Below, one piece after another: positions 1 to 7,116 of a stretch of DNA of 12,927 nt (positions within the stretch are counted from its first letter, which is position 1; the number at the start of each line of letters is the position of its first letter). Source of the DNA: Desulfobulbaceae bacterium. GTDB lineage: Bacteria > Desulfobacterota > Desulfobulbia > Desulfobulbales > Desulfurivibrionaceae. The stretch spans positions 2,725 to 15,651 of the forward strand of contig DOZO01000003.1 of NCBI GenBank assembly GCA_003517965.1. Reading direction: 5' to 3'. The notes beneath the pieces are model-generated. The model did no database searches, was not told the DNA's origin, and saw nothing but the letters and a program-made list of their open reading frames with translations. The position numbers were made by a program, and so were the translations under genes.

Positions 1-1293
1 CGTATTGCCGAGGATTGCCGGGTTGCCAGCGAGTCAGCGGTCGCCCTGGGCCACTCGTTGTTTTACTGCATTTTACTGCTGATCGGCTTCTCGCAGGTGC
101 TCTGGTCCAATTCCGGGGTGGTGACGCTCGACCTGGGAGAGTGGCAAATCCCCATCCACGGGCATCTGGTCTGGATCGCGATCATCTATACGGCCTTGGC
201 CTCCTGGCTTGGCTGGCAGGTGAGTCTCCCCCTGACCGGAGCCACCAACGCCCGGCAATCGGCGGAGGCTAACTTCCGCGCCGGTCTGCGGGAGGCGCAG
301 GAAAACAGCCAGGCCATCGCTCTGATCCATGCTGACAGCCATGAGCGGCATCTTTTTCATGAACTGTTCTACATGATTCGCAAGACATGGGACACGCAAA
401 CCGCGGCCTGGCGAAATATCCAGATATTCAGCACCGGCTATGCCTCTTTGAACATGGCATTTCCAATCCTGATCACCGCCCCCCGATACATCCTGGGGAG
501 CATCACCCTGGGTGCGATGATGCAGGCCGCCCAGGCATTCCAGCAAATGGTTGGCGCCCTCTCCTGGCCGGTCGGCAATGCGGGCGGGATCGCCGAGTGG
601 CGTGCCTCGGTGGAACGTACCCTGAGTTTACTCAAGGTGTTGGCTAATCTGGAAAAGGAGCTGGGCAAACCGGATCACTGGATCCAGGTGAAGAGCTCAA
701 ACCGGCCGGTATTAGCCTTCCGCGACCTCAGTATCGCCAAATACGACGGCCCGGTATTGGCCCAAAACATCAATATGGAGATCGGCCAGGGCGAACATGT
801 GCTGATCACCGGCAATACCTACACCGGGACAAAGCTGTTTCGCGCCATTGCCGGGATAAGACCCTGGGGCCGCGGCGTCATCGAACTCCCCAGCCAAGGA
901 CGCCTCTTTTTCATGCCGCCTCGGCCGTATCTGCCCACCAGCACCCTGCGCAACGCCATCTGCTACCCAGCCTCTCGCCGGGTTTTCAGCCAGGAACAAC
1001 TCGAGCAGGCGCTGCGTTTGGTGGGCCTTGAAAACCTCATCGACCAGCTCGATCAGCAGGACAATTGGATCAACACCCTGGCCCGGGGGGAGCAGCAACT
1101 CCTGGGCATGGTGCGCCTGCTGCTCAACCGTCCCCAGTGGATTTTCCTGCAGGAGGCCTTCGATTCCCTGGACTCTCAGGAAGAGGAACGAATGCTGCGC
1201 CTGATCGGTGAACAGCTCCCCGATGCCACGCTGCTTGTAATTTCCCATCTGCCAAACGGCGCCTCTTTCTACTCACGCCGCCTGGCCCTGTAA
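1..1293 (+). CDS. SbmA/YddA-type ABC half-transporter with a degenerate ATPase domain (5' end outside window)
   Basis: The reading frame is open from base 1 and no start is visible, so the N-terminus lies outside the window. The visible part is the end of a membrane domain followed by an ABC ATPase domain, as in the SbmA/BacA-like and YddA families (inner-membrane transport of peptides or acyl compounds). Hydrophobic stretches lie near bases 55-120, 160-230 and 430-540, with a conserved-looking EANFR motif near 270. The ATPase half is full length but altered. The Walker A region (811-834) reads GNTYTGTK and lacks the GKS/T pair. The Q-loop codon (919-921) is Pro, the signature reads LARGEQQ (1078-1098), and the Walker B Asp is Gln (FLQEA, 1144-1158). 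The adjacent catalytic Glu remains. The frame is intact to its stop, which suggests a maintained protein rather than recent decay. It is probably co-transcribed with the next two genes. Confidence 0.85.
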   Translation, partial: RIAEDCRVASESAVALGHSLFYCILLLIGFSQVLWSNSGVVTLDLGEWQIPIHGHLVWIAIIYTALASWLGWQVSLPLTGATNARQSAEANFRAGLREAQENSQAIALIHADSHERHLFHELFYMIRKTWDTQTAAWRNIQIFSTGYASLNMAFPILITAPRYILGSITLGAMMQAAQAFQQMVGALSWPVGNAGGIAEWRASVERTLSLLKVLANLEKELGKPDHWIQVKSSNRPVLAFRDLSIAKYDGPVLAQNINMEIGQGEHVLITGNTYTGTKLFRAIAGIRPWGRGVIELPSQGRLFFMPPRPYLPTSTLRNAICYPASRRVFSQEQLEQALRLVGLENLIDQLDQQDNWINTLARGEQQLLGMVRLLLNRPQWIFLQEAFDSLDSQEEERMLRLIGEQLPDATLLVISHLPNGASFYSRRLAL

Positions 1294-1314
1294 AACTATG
1301 CAAAAGGACCACCC

Positions 1315-2490
1315 ATGACTATCCAAACTGTTCATGAAGGCGGTAGCAAACTCCGCGGCGTCAATCTCGGCGGCTGGCTGGTGTTGGAAAAATGGATTAC
1401 CCCGAGTCTGTTTGCGGGGCTTAACGCCACCGACGAGACCTCCTACTGCGTCGAGCTGGGCGAGGCCGAGGCTACCCGGCGCCTGCACCATCACTGGAAC
1501 ACCTTCATCACCCGTGACGACTTCGCCTGGCTGAAACTGGCCGGCATCAATGCCGTGCGGTTGCCGGTCGGCCACTGGCTCTTCGGCAAGGACTATCCCT
1601 ACCACCGCAGCTATCAGGAGGCGCGCTATCCCTTCGTGGAAGGGGGGCTTGCCATCGTCGACAAGGTCTTTGAGTGGGCCGGGGAGTTCGGCCTGCGGGT
1701 GGTTCTCGATCTCCATGCCGCGCCGGGGTGTCAGAACGGCTTTGACAACGGCGGCATCCTCGACGTTTGCGAGTGGCATACCAGCGAGGAGTACATCGAA
1801 CATTCCCTGGCTATGCTGGAACGGTTGGCCGAGCGGTACGCCGATCAGCCGGCGCTGCACGGCATCGAAACGCTCAATGAACCGCGCTGGGATATCCCCA
1901 CCGATCTCGTGAAGCGCTTCAACAGCGAGGCCTACCTCCGCATCCGCCGCCACTGCCCGCCCGAGCGGGTGACGGTGGTGTTCCACGACGGCTTCCGCAG
2001 CTTCCGGGAGTTTGCAGGGTTTCTTCTGGAGCCGGAGTTTCGCAACGTGGCCCTCGATATCCACCGCTATCAATGCTTTATGGATTATGACACCAGCTTG
2101 GACATCTTCGGCCACATCCGGAAGTCCGCCGTGGACTGGCGCGACGAAGCGGATGAGATTATCCGTGAGTCGGGCTATCAGGTGTATTGCGGGGAATGGA
2201 GCCTGGGGCTGGATCTGAAGATGGTCTCCCTCTGGGCGGAGGGGCCGTTCAATCATGCCCTGGAGGAAATGGATCTGTTTCAAATGTCGGCGGCCTATCG
2301 CGGCTATGCCTCGGCCCAAGTACTGACCTTCGAAAAATACGCCGGCTGGTTCTTCTGGACTTACCGGACCGAGACTACTCCGGAATGGTGCTATCGGGAC
2401 TGCGTGGATCAGGGGTTCTTTCCTCATCTGGGCCGACCGGAGCAGTTCGCGGGCATCCGAGGCACCCTGGAACGGGCCAAGAATCCATAA
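1315..2490 (+). CDS. GH5 family exo-1,3-beta-glucanase-like glycoside hydrolase (subfamily 9 type)
   Basis: This 391-residue protein shows the full (beta/alpha)8 GH5 pattern. The N-terminus has RGVNLGGWLVLEKWITPSLF, closely like yeast-type exo-1,3-beta-glucanases. RLPV follows at residues 82-85 and DLHAAPG at 132-138. The acid/base NEP has Glu189 and the nucleophile GEWS has Glu294. Both catalytic glutamates are present, so the enzyme should be active and should hydrolyse beta-linked glucose, probably beta-1,3-glucan oligomers or glucosides; the substrate is inferred. There is no signal peptide, so it is cytoplasmic and needs its substrate imported. It starts 21 bp after the transporter, with AAAAGGA at 1302-1308 as ribosome binding site. 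The start is fixed by that site and by the family motif beginning about 12 residues in. A GH5 enzyme acting on glycolipid glucosides is an alternative. Confidence 0.9.
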   Translation: MTIQTVHEGGSKLRGVNLGGWLVLEKWITPSLFAGLNATDETSYCVELGEAEATRRLHHHWNTFITRDDFAWLKLAGINAVRLPVGHWLFGKDYPYHRSYQEARYPFVEGGLAIVDKVFEWAGEFGLRVVLDLHAAPGCQNGFDNGGILDVCEWHTSEEYIEHSLAMLERLAERYADQPALHGIETLNEPRWDIPTDLVKRFNSEAYLRIRRHCPPERVTVVFHDGFRSFREFAGFLLEPEFRNVALDIHRYQCFMDYDTSLDIFGHIRKSAVDWRDEADEIIRESGYQVYCGEWSLGLDLKMVSLWAEGPFNHALEEMDLFQMSAAYRGYASAQVLTFEKYAGWFFWTYRTETTPEWCYRDCVDQGFFPHLGRPEQFAGIRGTLERAKNP

Positions 2491-2514
2491 GCCCGACCGC
2501 AGGAGGGCCCGACC

Positions 2515-3321
2515 ATGATCAAGGTGATGAGCTTCAACATCCGTGTTGGCCTGGCCGACGACGGCGAGAATCACTGGAGCCGCCGCAAGTCCTTTGCCCT
2601 CGAAAGAATCCGTGCCTTCGAGCCCGATCTGCTCGGCCTCCAGGAATGCCTGGACACCGAGCAGGCCGAGTTTGTCCGCACCAACCTGCCGGACTACCAT
2701 TTTTTCGGCATCCATCGGGGCGGCCCCGGAGATACGGCGCTGGAGATGGCGCCCCTGCTCTTTCGCCGCTCTCCCTTCCACCTTCTCGATACGGGATGTT
2801 TCTGGCTGAGTGAGACCCCGGAGATCCCCGGCAGCATGAGTTGGGGAAGCAACTATCCACGAACGGTGAGCTGGGCCAGGCTCGCCTGCCGGTTGACCGG
2901 GTCGGTGCTTACCTTCGTCAACACCCATTTTGACTACGAACCGACGGCCATCGAGGGGGATGCCCGGGTCCTGCGCCAATGGCTCGACCGGATCCGCCAA
3001 GAGACCGATACCGCGCTCATCGTGACCGGCGATTTCAATGCCGACAAGGATGCAAACGCCTACCGCCTCCTGACCGGCGATGGAATGCTGATCGACGCCT
3101 TACGGCAAATTCAGCCAAACGGGGAAGATGAGGCCACCTTTCATGCCTATGGGCACCAGGAAGAAATGGCAGCCATTGACTGGATTCTGGTCTCCGACCA
3201 TTTCCGGGTTCGTGATGCGCAGATCGACCATTCCCGCCAAGGCAACCTCTTCCCCTCGGATCATTACCCCATAACGGCAGTGCTCGACTGGAAGGCTTTT
3301 TTTCGGGGACATAATACCTAA
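2515..3321 (+). CDS. Endonuclease/exonuclease/phosphatase (EEP) family hydrolase
   Basis: This 268-residue protein is a metal-dependent phosphoesterase of the DNase I/EEP superfamily. The metal and catalytic residues appear in the usual order: SFNIR with Asn8, LQE with Glu44, NTHFD with His138 and Asp140, GDFN with Asp173 and Asn175, IDW with Asp222, and SDHYP with Asp249 and His250. No signal peptide is visible, so it is probably cytoplasmic. The family includes nucleases, sphingomyelinases and inositol or sugar phosphatases, and the sequence alone does not decide the substrate. A strong AGGAGG (2501-2506) precedes the ATG, 24 bp after the GH5 stop, which supports one operon. The last residues (RGHNT) and the stop are encoded by the left inverted repeat of the adjoining transposase element, so the native C-terminus has probably been replaced. 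All catalytic residues lie upstream of that point. Confidence 0.88.
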   Translation: MIKVMSFNIRVGLADDGENHWSRRKSFALERIRAFEPDLLGLQECLDTEQAEFVRTNLPDYHFFGIHRGGPGDTALEMAPLLFRRSPFHLLDTGCFWLSETPEIPGSMSWGSNYPRTVSWARLACRLTGSVLTFVNTHFDYEPTAIEGDARVLRQWLDRIRQETDTALIVTGDFNADKDANAYRLLTGDGMLIDALRQIQPNGEDEATFHAYGHQEEMAAIDWILVSDHFRVRDAQIDHSRQGNLFPSDHYPITAVLDWKAFFRGHNT

Positions 3322-3323
3322 TT
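3304..3323 (+). repeat. Left inverted repeat of the RAYT element
   Basis: This copy begins CGGGGACATAATACCTA and pairs exactly over 17 bp with 4033-4049 in inverted orientation. It overlaps the last codons and stop of the EEP gene and reaches the stop codon of the transposase on the other strand. No third copy was seen in the window. Confidence 0.85.
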
Positions 3324-3990
3324 ATTGTTTATCTTCAGAGGATTTCCGTCCTGGCCTCCCTTGGTGTAAGCCCCTGCCGGTCAGGCATTCTGCTTTTTCG
3401 TAAAAGGTCTCGCTGCCACAGGGCCGTCCGGTCCGCGTTTTTTCGCGCAGAAAATCAAGGCCGTCATTTTCTTTTGACAGGAAAAGACGCCAGTCGTCGA
3501 TCCCTGCGAGCATCCCATCTTCCGTCACCAACGGGTCATCATTGACCATCACCGCATGATACCGGGCGCTGGACCATTCGTAGTCCCAGGCATGCTTTAT
3601 CTCCTTGACCACCCCAACGGGATTTTTTTCTACATAACGCACACAGGCATAGAGATATTTCTCATCAAGGGGGCATGAAAAGAATCTACCCTGAAATAAA
3701 TATCCTCTGACATCTTGCCGGAAATTGACCATGCGGGTGTAAAGCCGGTGGCCCTCGCCGATTGCCCTTGCCAAAGAGTCCTCCTGCTCGGGCACCGCGA
3801 CCAGATGGACATGGTTGCTCATCAGGCAGTAGGATACAAAGCGCAGACCGAAACGGTCACCCTGTTGGCGCATCAGGTGCAGGTATTCATGCCGGTCGTC
3901 GTCATCATGGAAGATTTCCATGGAACGAACACCGCGTTGGGTTACGTGATGTGGATAATCGGGCATTACTACCCTTGCCATGCGTGCCAT
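3322..3990 (-). CDS. REP-associated tyrosine transposase (IS200/IS605-like Y1 superfamily)
   Basis: From the ATG at 3990 this gives 222 residues. The N-terminus (MARMARVVMPDYPHHVTQRG) matches the usual start of RAYT proteins, so this start is preferred over a TTG at 4026. The HUH metal-binding motif is His60-Val-His62 in SNHVHLV. The family helix RYVEKNPV (residues 118-125) follows, and the nucleophilic tyrosine is probably Tyr114 or Tyr119. The signature WDYEWSSARYHA comes after it. These proteins cut and rejoin single-stranded DNA at REP palindromes, and the flanking inverted repeats are the likely substrates. The gene appears intact and full length, so the element may still be active. The stop lies at the left repeat, immediately next to the convergent EEP stop. 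Confidence 0.9.
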   Translation of the reverse strand: MARMARVVMPDYPHHVTQRGVRSMEIFHDDDDRHEYLHLMRQQGDRFGLRFVSYCLMSNHVHLVAVPEQEDSLARAIGEGHRLYTRMVNFRQDVRGYLFQGRFFSCPLDEKYLYACVRYVEKNPVGVVKEIKHAWDYEWSSARYHAVMVNDDPLVTEDGMLAGIDDWRLFLSKENDGLDFLREKTRTGRPCGSETFYEKAECLTGRGLHQGRPGRKSSEDKQ

Positions 3991-4029
3991 GTGAAAAAAA
4001 TACCTTACAACATATAGGATTGGCAAGAG

Positions 4030-4049
4030 AAATAGGTATTATGTCCCCG
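4030..4049 (-). repeat. Right inverted repeat of the RAYT element
   Basis: It contains TAGGTATTATGTCCCCG (4033-4049), the reverse complement of 3304-3320. It lies upstream of the transposase start. Sequence encoding an IS110 transposase C-terminus begins directly beyond it, so it marks the element boundary on this side. Confidence 0.85.
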
Positions 4050-4050
4050 G

Positions 4051-4458
4051 ATATCCCTTGCCGAAAAGGTGGCCCTGTTAAAGGGTTTCAAAGGTGTTGG
4101 CGCAGGCACACAGGCCAGCCTAATGGCGGCGTTGCCCGAACTGGGCAGCCTTAGTCACGAGCAAATCGGCAAACTTGTGGGCGTGGCTCCGCTGAATTGC
4201 GATAGCGGCAAACAGAAGGGCAAGCGCATTACCTGGGGTGGACGAGCTGATGTGCGATCAATGCTGTACATGGCAACCATGAGTGCTATACGCTTCAACG
4301 CGGTGATCAAACCGTTCTATGACCGACTCCTCGCCAAGGGAAAACCCAAGAAAGTGGTTATCGTTGCTTGTATGCATAAAATGTTGACCATTTTGAATGC
4401 AATCATGAAGTCCAATAAACCTTGGGACGAACATCATCTTGTCCCTAAAACGGCTTGA
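4051..4458 (+). pseudogene. IS110 family transposase, C-terminal fragment
   Basis: The frame reads as the C-terminal Transposase_20 half of an IS110 transposase. It has the helix-hairpin-helix LLKGFKGVGAGTQASLM, then LPELG, KLVGVAPLNCDSG, the WGGRADVRSMLYMA motif and a final FYDRLLAKGKPKK helix. IS110 enzymes are normally about 320-400 residues with an N-terminal RuvC-like DEDD domain, and that half is absent. Homology starts at the right repeat of the RAYT element, just after an in-frame TAG at 4033-4035. A GTG at 4069 could give a 129-residue product, but no catalytic residues would remain. This is a dead remnant, probably cut by the RAYT insertion or a linked deletion. Confidence 0.85.
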
Positions 4459-4531
4459 CTTTGAACACAGTTGCTACTCTACCTCGGGCACTTCTACGGC
4501 AGAAGGGCCTGAACGCCTAACCCGACAGGTC

Positions 4532-6871
4532 TTATTCCCTCCGATAAATCATGTCGATCTCCCCCGGATTTCTGAAGGTCAGCGTCGCGCCGTAAACACT
4601 GTAGGACGCTGCGGATTCAATGCCAATGGCGACGCCACAAGAGGCGGGGCTAACGGAAAGCGATTTTTGCTCGATGTAATTAACGCCATCTACCTGCGAG
4701 GTCAGGTAGGAAAATGTCACAGCACAGGCACCGCTTGAACTCACCAGTTCGCAGGAAGAGAATGCCAGTCTCCGGTCCGTTGTGTTTTTGCTGGTTCCGC
4801 GGAAGTTACCGAGCAGGGCTCTGTCATTGTTCCGGCAGGTCTTGGCAGGCGCGTGGGTATTGGCGTTCTCAGCGCTCAAGGAGGGACGGGGCGAGGGTAG
4901 GATTGCGCTGAAAGTCAGGCAGATCGGGTCCGCGGAATCGCTGCGCTCAAATTCCGGATCAAACGCGGGTGACGACGGATTCTCGCGAATGGCTGACACG
5001 GTCCAGCAGTAGGTTCCCGCAGCACCTACGCGAGATTGATGCGTTGTGCGCTCCCTGCCTTCTGTGACCAGGAGAGGCAATTGGGTTTTCGACTGGATGT
5101 AATGACCCGCAGAAACAGAAGACGGCGCATCCTTCTTCTGGTGAATGTGATACCCGGTGGCGCCATCAGATTGACCCCAGGACAACCGATAGGCCAGATC
5201 ACCCGTTTGTACGGCGCGGAAGTTTCTCGGTGCCCGCAGAAATACCTGGCGCAATGGAGGCGGGGGAAGTGGTTTCGCGAGAGAAGCCCGAATGCTTGAT
5301 GGTGTAATAAGTGTGGGCGATATGGCAGACCAGGCCGGTATGGGTTTGGGTGCCACGGGAGCGGGCGTCGTGCTGTAGCGCGTCGGACTGGAAAGCTCCC
5401 CGTACTCCCGGATATCTTCTTGCGAGGCAGCAGCATCCGTAATGTGGATCTCTTCGCGCTGACCATTCAGTAGCGCGCCGAAAAAGGCAAAGGGCCCCTT
5501 GAGTTTTTCTGTAATGTGCTCCCGAGCACCTCTGAGCTCTTCTCGGATGCGATCCCTGTTATTGTGTGCAATCGAACCCACGATAACGCCGGCCACCACG
5601 GGTGAAGCAAGGGCAACGGCAGCGCCTTCCACAACAACTCCCAGTGATGTTGTGATCGCGGCCCCCGCCTTAGCCGGCCCCAGGGTGGCGGCCGCACCGC
5701 CCAATACCGCCACCACGCCATAGAAGTAGATCGACTGAGCTTCTTCCAGGACCGCCTGGGCCATGGCTTGCGTACCCAGGGCGACCTCCTGAGCATAGGC
5801 CGTAGATATCAGGGAAAACCCGTGACTCGGTCGCCACCCCGTCTTCCCGGAGCGCCCTGCTGGCTTGTCTGCGCGGGACAGCCCTTGAGTAACCTGCGCC
5901 GTCACATCCGAGACATTGACCAAGCTGTCATAACCTGCAAATGCCTCGGTGAACATCAAACCCTGCATCCATTTACTATCCATGAGATACAGCACGGCCC
6001 CGTACAGGAACTTGCCCTTGTCCGAGTAGTTGCGGTATTCGACGCGCTCCCTGCCGACATAACGCACCGTCAGGCGCAGGCCCGTGTCCATCGCCAAGAT
6101 CTCCTGCAAGGTGCCGGTGTCGCTGAGGACGGTCCGGATACGGTCGCCCGGAGTGCCGCTATAAATATGCCAAGTACCCTTCCCGACTGGGCCGCGATGT
6201 GAAAATCGAACCGGAGTGCCTTGAAGTTTCCCCCTGAAAAATAAGGCGCCATCGGCCTGCCGCGAGGCCTTCAAGGTGCTCGATCGGTCATTGGCGCTTA
6301 CCGGGTCCGCTTTCTCACGGACAGACTCGGCATCGGGTCGATGCCAATCGGGCGGGATGCGCGACGGGCCCGGCGCCGAAGCGCTGCGTCCGGCAGGCTC
6401 AGCCAGGGTTCTCGTCGCTGTGGGGGTGGCGGGGGAGGCTTGGGCGACGGTTTCGGCCCGTACCGTTTGCTTGCCCCTGACCGGATACTGGAGGGTGATC
6501 TTGTCGACCGCGCAGGCCAGAGCGGTCTTCAAACCGCGAAACTGGACCTTTCCGTCCAGCGTCACCCCATAGTTTCCCGTACGGGCATAGACGTGCGTGT
6601 CGCTGGCGCGTTTCTGCCCGGCCTCCAGACGCAGCGACTTGCTGCTGCCGTCACCGTAATCGATCTGGACGGCGCAGGTTTCGCCGTTGGCGGCGCGGCT
6701 GACGACGAACTCGACGCTCTGCCCGATCGTCGCTTCGCCCGCCGACGGCTGCAAGCGATAGTCCTTGACCTGTTCGGCAAGCACCGACGCCGGCCAAGCC
6801 AGCGCCAGACCGGTGGCCAGAATGCCCAGGCGCAGCCGCTGCCAGGCTCCGTTTGCGTCGATCGTTTTCAT
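4532..6871 (-). CDS. Large secreted multidomain protein with PKD-like and fibronectin III-like domains, function unknown
   Basis: This 779-residue protein is not recognised as a whole. It starts with a signal peptide (residues 1-32, ending ASVLA before EQ). A beta-rich PKD/Ig-like domain with YGDGSS and HVYARTGNYGV follows (about 33-135), then a Pro/Ala/Thr linker. A segment at about 174-229 recurs upstream of the gene as a direct repeat. A domain rich in aromatic residues runs to about 330. An internal FSLISTAYAQE sequence precedes a long Ala/Gly/Val hydrophobic stretch (about 378-434) that could be membrane-inserting, followed by a charged helix. A fibronectin III-like domain (about 547-655, with APRNFRAV and TYCWTVSAI) and a cysteine-containing beta-rich C-terminus complete it. 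A weak GAGAGGCAGG lies upstream of the ATG. It may be co-transcribed with the gene ending at 7116. A secreted adhesin or effector is possible but unproven. Confidence 0.75.
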   Translation of the reverse strand: MKTIDANGAWQRLRLGILATGLALAWPASVLAEQVKDYRLQPSAGEATIGQSVEFVVSRAANGETCAVQIDYGDGSSKSLRLEAGQKRASDTHVYARTGNYGVTLDGKVQFRGLKTALACAVDKITLQYPVRGKQTVRAETVAQASPATPTATRTLAEPAGRSASAPGPSRIPPDWHRPDAESVREKADPVSANDRSSTLKASRQADGALFFRGKLQGTPVRFSHRGPVGKGTWHIYSGTPGDRIRTVLSDTGTLQEILAMDTGLRLTVRYVGRERVEYRNYSDKGKFLYGAVLYLMDSKWMQGLMFTEAFAGYDSLVNVSDVTAQVTQGLSRADKPAGRSGKTGWRPSHGFSLISTAYAQEVALGTQAMAQAVLEEAQSIYFYGVVAVLGGAAATLGPAKAGAAITTSLGVVVEGAAVALASPVVAGVIVGSIAHNNRDRIREELRGAREHITEKLKGPFAFFGALLNGQREEIHITDAAASQEDIREYGELSSPTRYSTTPAPVAPKPIPAWSAISPTLITPSSIRASLAKPLPPPPLRQVFLRAPRNFRAVQTGDLAYRLSWGQSDGATGYHIHQKKDAPSSVSAGHYIQSKTQLPLLVTEGRERTTHQSRVGAAGTYCWTVSAIRENPSSPAFDPEFERSDSADPICLTFSAILPSPRPSLSAENANTHAPAKTCRNNDRALLGNFRGTSKNTTDRRLAFSSCELVSSSGACAVTFSYLTSQVDGVNYIEQKSLSVSPASCGVAIGIESAASYSVYGATLTFRNPGEIDMIYRRE
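6187..6351 (-). repeat. Direct repeat copy A, inside the 779-residue gene
   Basis: This 165-bp segment matches 6893-7057 in the same orientation at a constant offset of 706 bp. There are no indels and about 12 mismatches (about 93% identity). It encodes residues about 174-229 of the secreted protein, including DWHRPDAESVREK and SSTLKASRQADGAL. Confidence 0.9.
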
Positions 6872-6887
6872 CCTGCCTCTCTGTTTG

Positions 6888-7116
6888 TCACGCTGGACCG
6901 CGATGTGAGGAGCGAACCGGAGTGCCTTGAAGTTTCCCCTTGAAACATAAGGCGCCGTCGGCCTGCCGCGAGGCCTTCAAGGTGCTCGATTGGTCATTGG
7001 CGGTTACCTGGCCTGCTTTCTCACGGACAGACTCGGCATCGGGTCGATGCCAATCGGCAAATAGCAGCGCCATCGTCACGACGGTCAGAACGAACGATAA
7101 TCTGCGGACGACGCAT
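6888..7116 (-). pseudogene. Truncated leader ORF duplicating an internal part of the downstream secreted protein
   Basis: An ATG at 7116-7114 overlaps the upstream gene's stop as TAATG, a typical translational-coupling arrangement. Its own frame gives MRRPQ and soon diverges. A one-base shift leads into a hydrophobic signal-peptide-like stretch (LSFVLTVVTMALLFA) and then DWHRPDAESVREK, matching residues about 174-229 of the 779-residue protein. An in-frame stop follows right after the repeat at 6888-6890. An ATG at 7079 could start a 63-residue ORF, but it lies inside the hydrophobic stretch and has no clear ribosome binding site. The best reading is the frameshifted 5' end of an older version of the downstream gene, left behind after its N-terminus was replaced. 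A short expressed peptide cannot be excluded. Confidence 0.6.
6893..7057 (-). repeat. Direct repeat copy B, upstream of the 779-residue gene
   Basis: This is the second copy of the 165-bp repeat, read in the same protein frame as copy A. It encodes DWHRPDAESVREKAGQV and onward. Similarity to copy A stops sharply at both ends. On one side the sequence becomes a hydrophobic leader, on the other the 5' untranslated region of the 779-residue gene. Confidence 0.9.

Larger units (their letters stand above)
3304..4049. mobile_element. REP-associated (RAYT) transposase element bounded by inverted repeats
   Basis: A single transposase gene of the REP-associated tyrosine type lies between two inverted repeats. 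The left copy at 3304-3320 is an exact 17-bp reverse complement of 4033-4049. The match extends to 20 bp (3304-3323 against 4030-4049) with one mismatch. The transposase stop codon lies in the left repeat and its start is about 40 bp inside the right one. RAYTs are known to act on flanking palindromic REP sequences, and this arrangement fits a self-contained unit. It sits between the EEP gene and a 5'-truncated IS110 transposase, so it either inserted at that junction or helped form it. Confidence 0.75.

Noticed and set aside
1273..3000. A 575-codon open frame on the minus strand opposite the GH5 and EEP genes
   Set aside because: It is antisense to two well-supported enzymes with complete motifs. 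Its translation has no recognisable domain and is explained by the high-GC codon pattern.
4459..4531. Possible terminator between the convergent IS110 remnant and the 779-residue gene
   Set aside because: Only a weak imperfect stem (ACTTCT...AGAAG) is visible with no T-run, so it is not supported as a terminator.
6341..6943. Long plus-strand frame opposite the start of the 779-residue gene
   Set aside because: It has Arg/Gly-rich composition typical of a shadow frame, with no domain and no ribosome binding site. It lies opposite a signal peptide and PKD-like domain.
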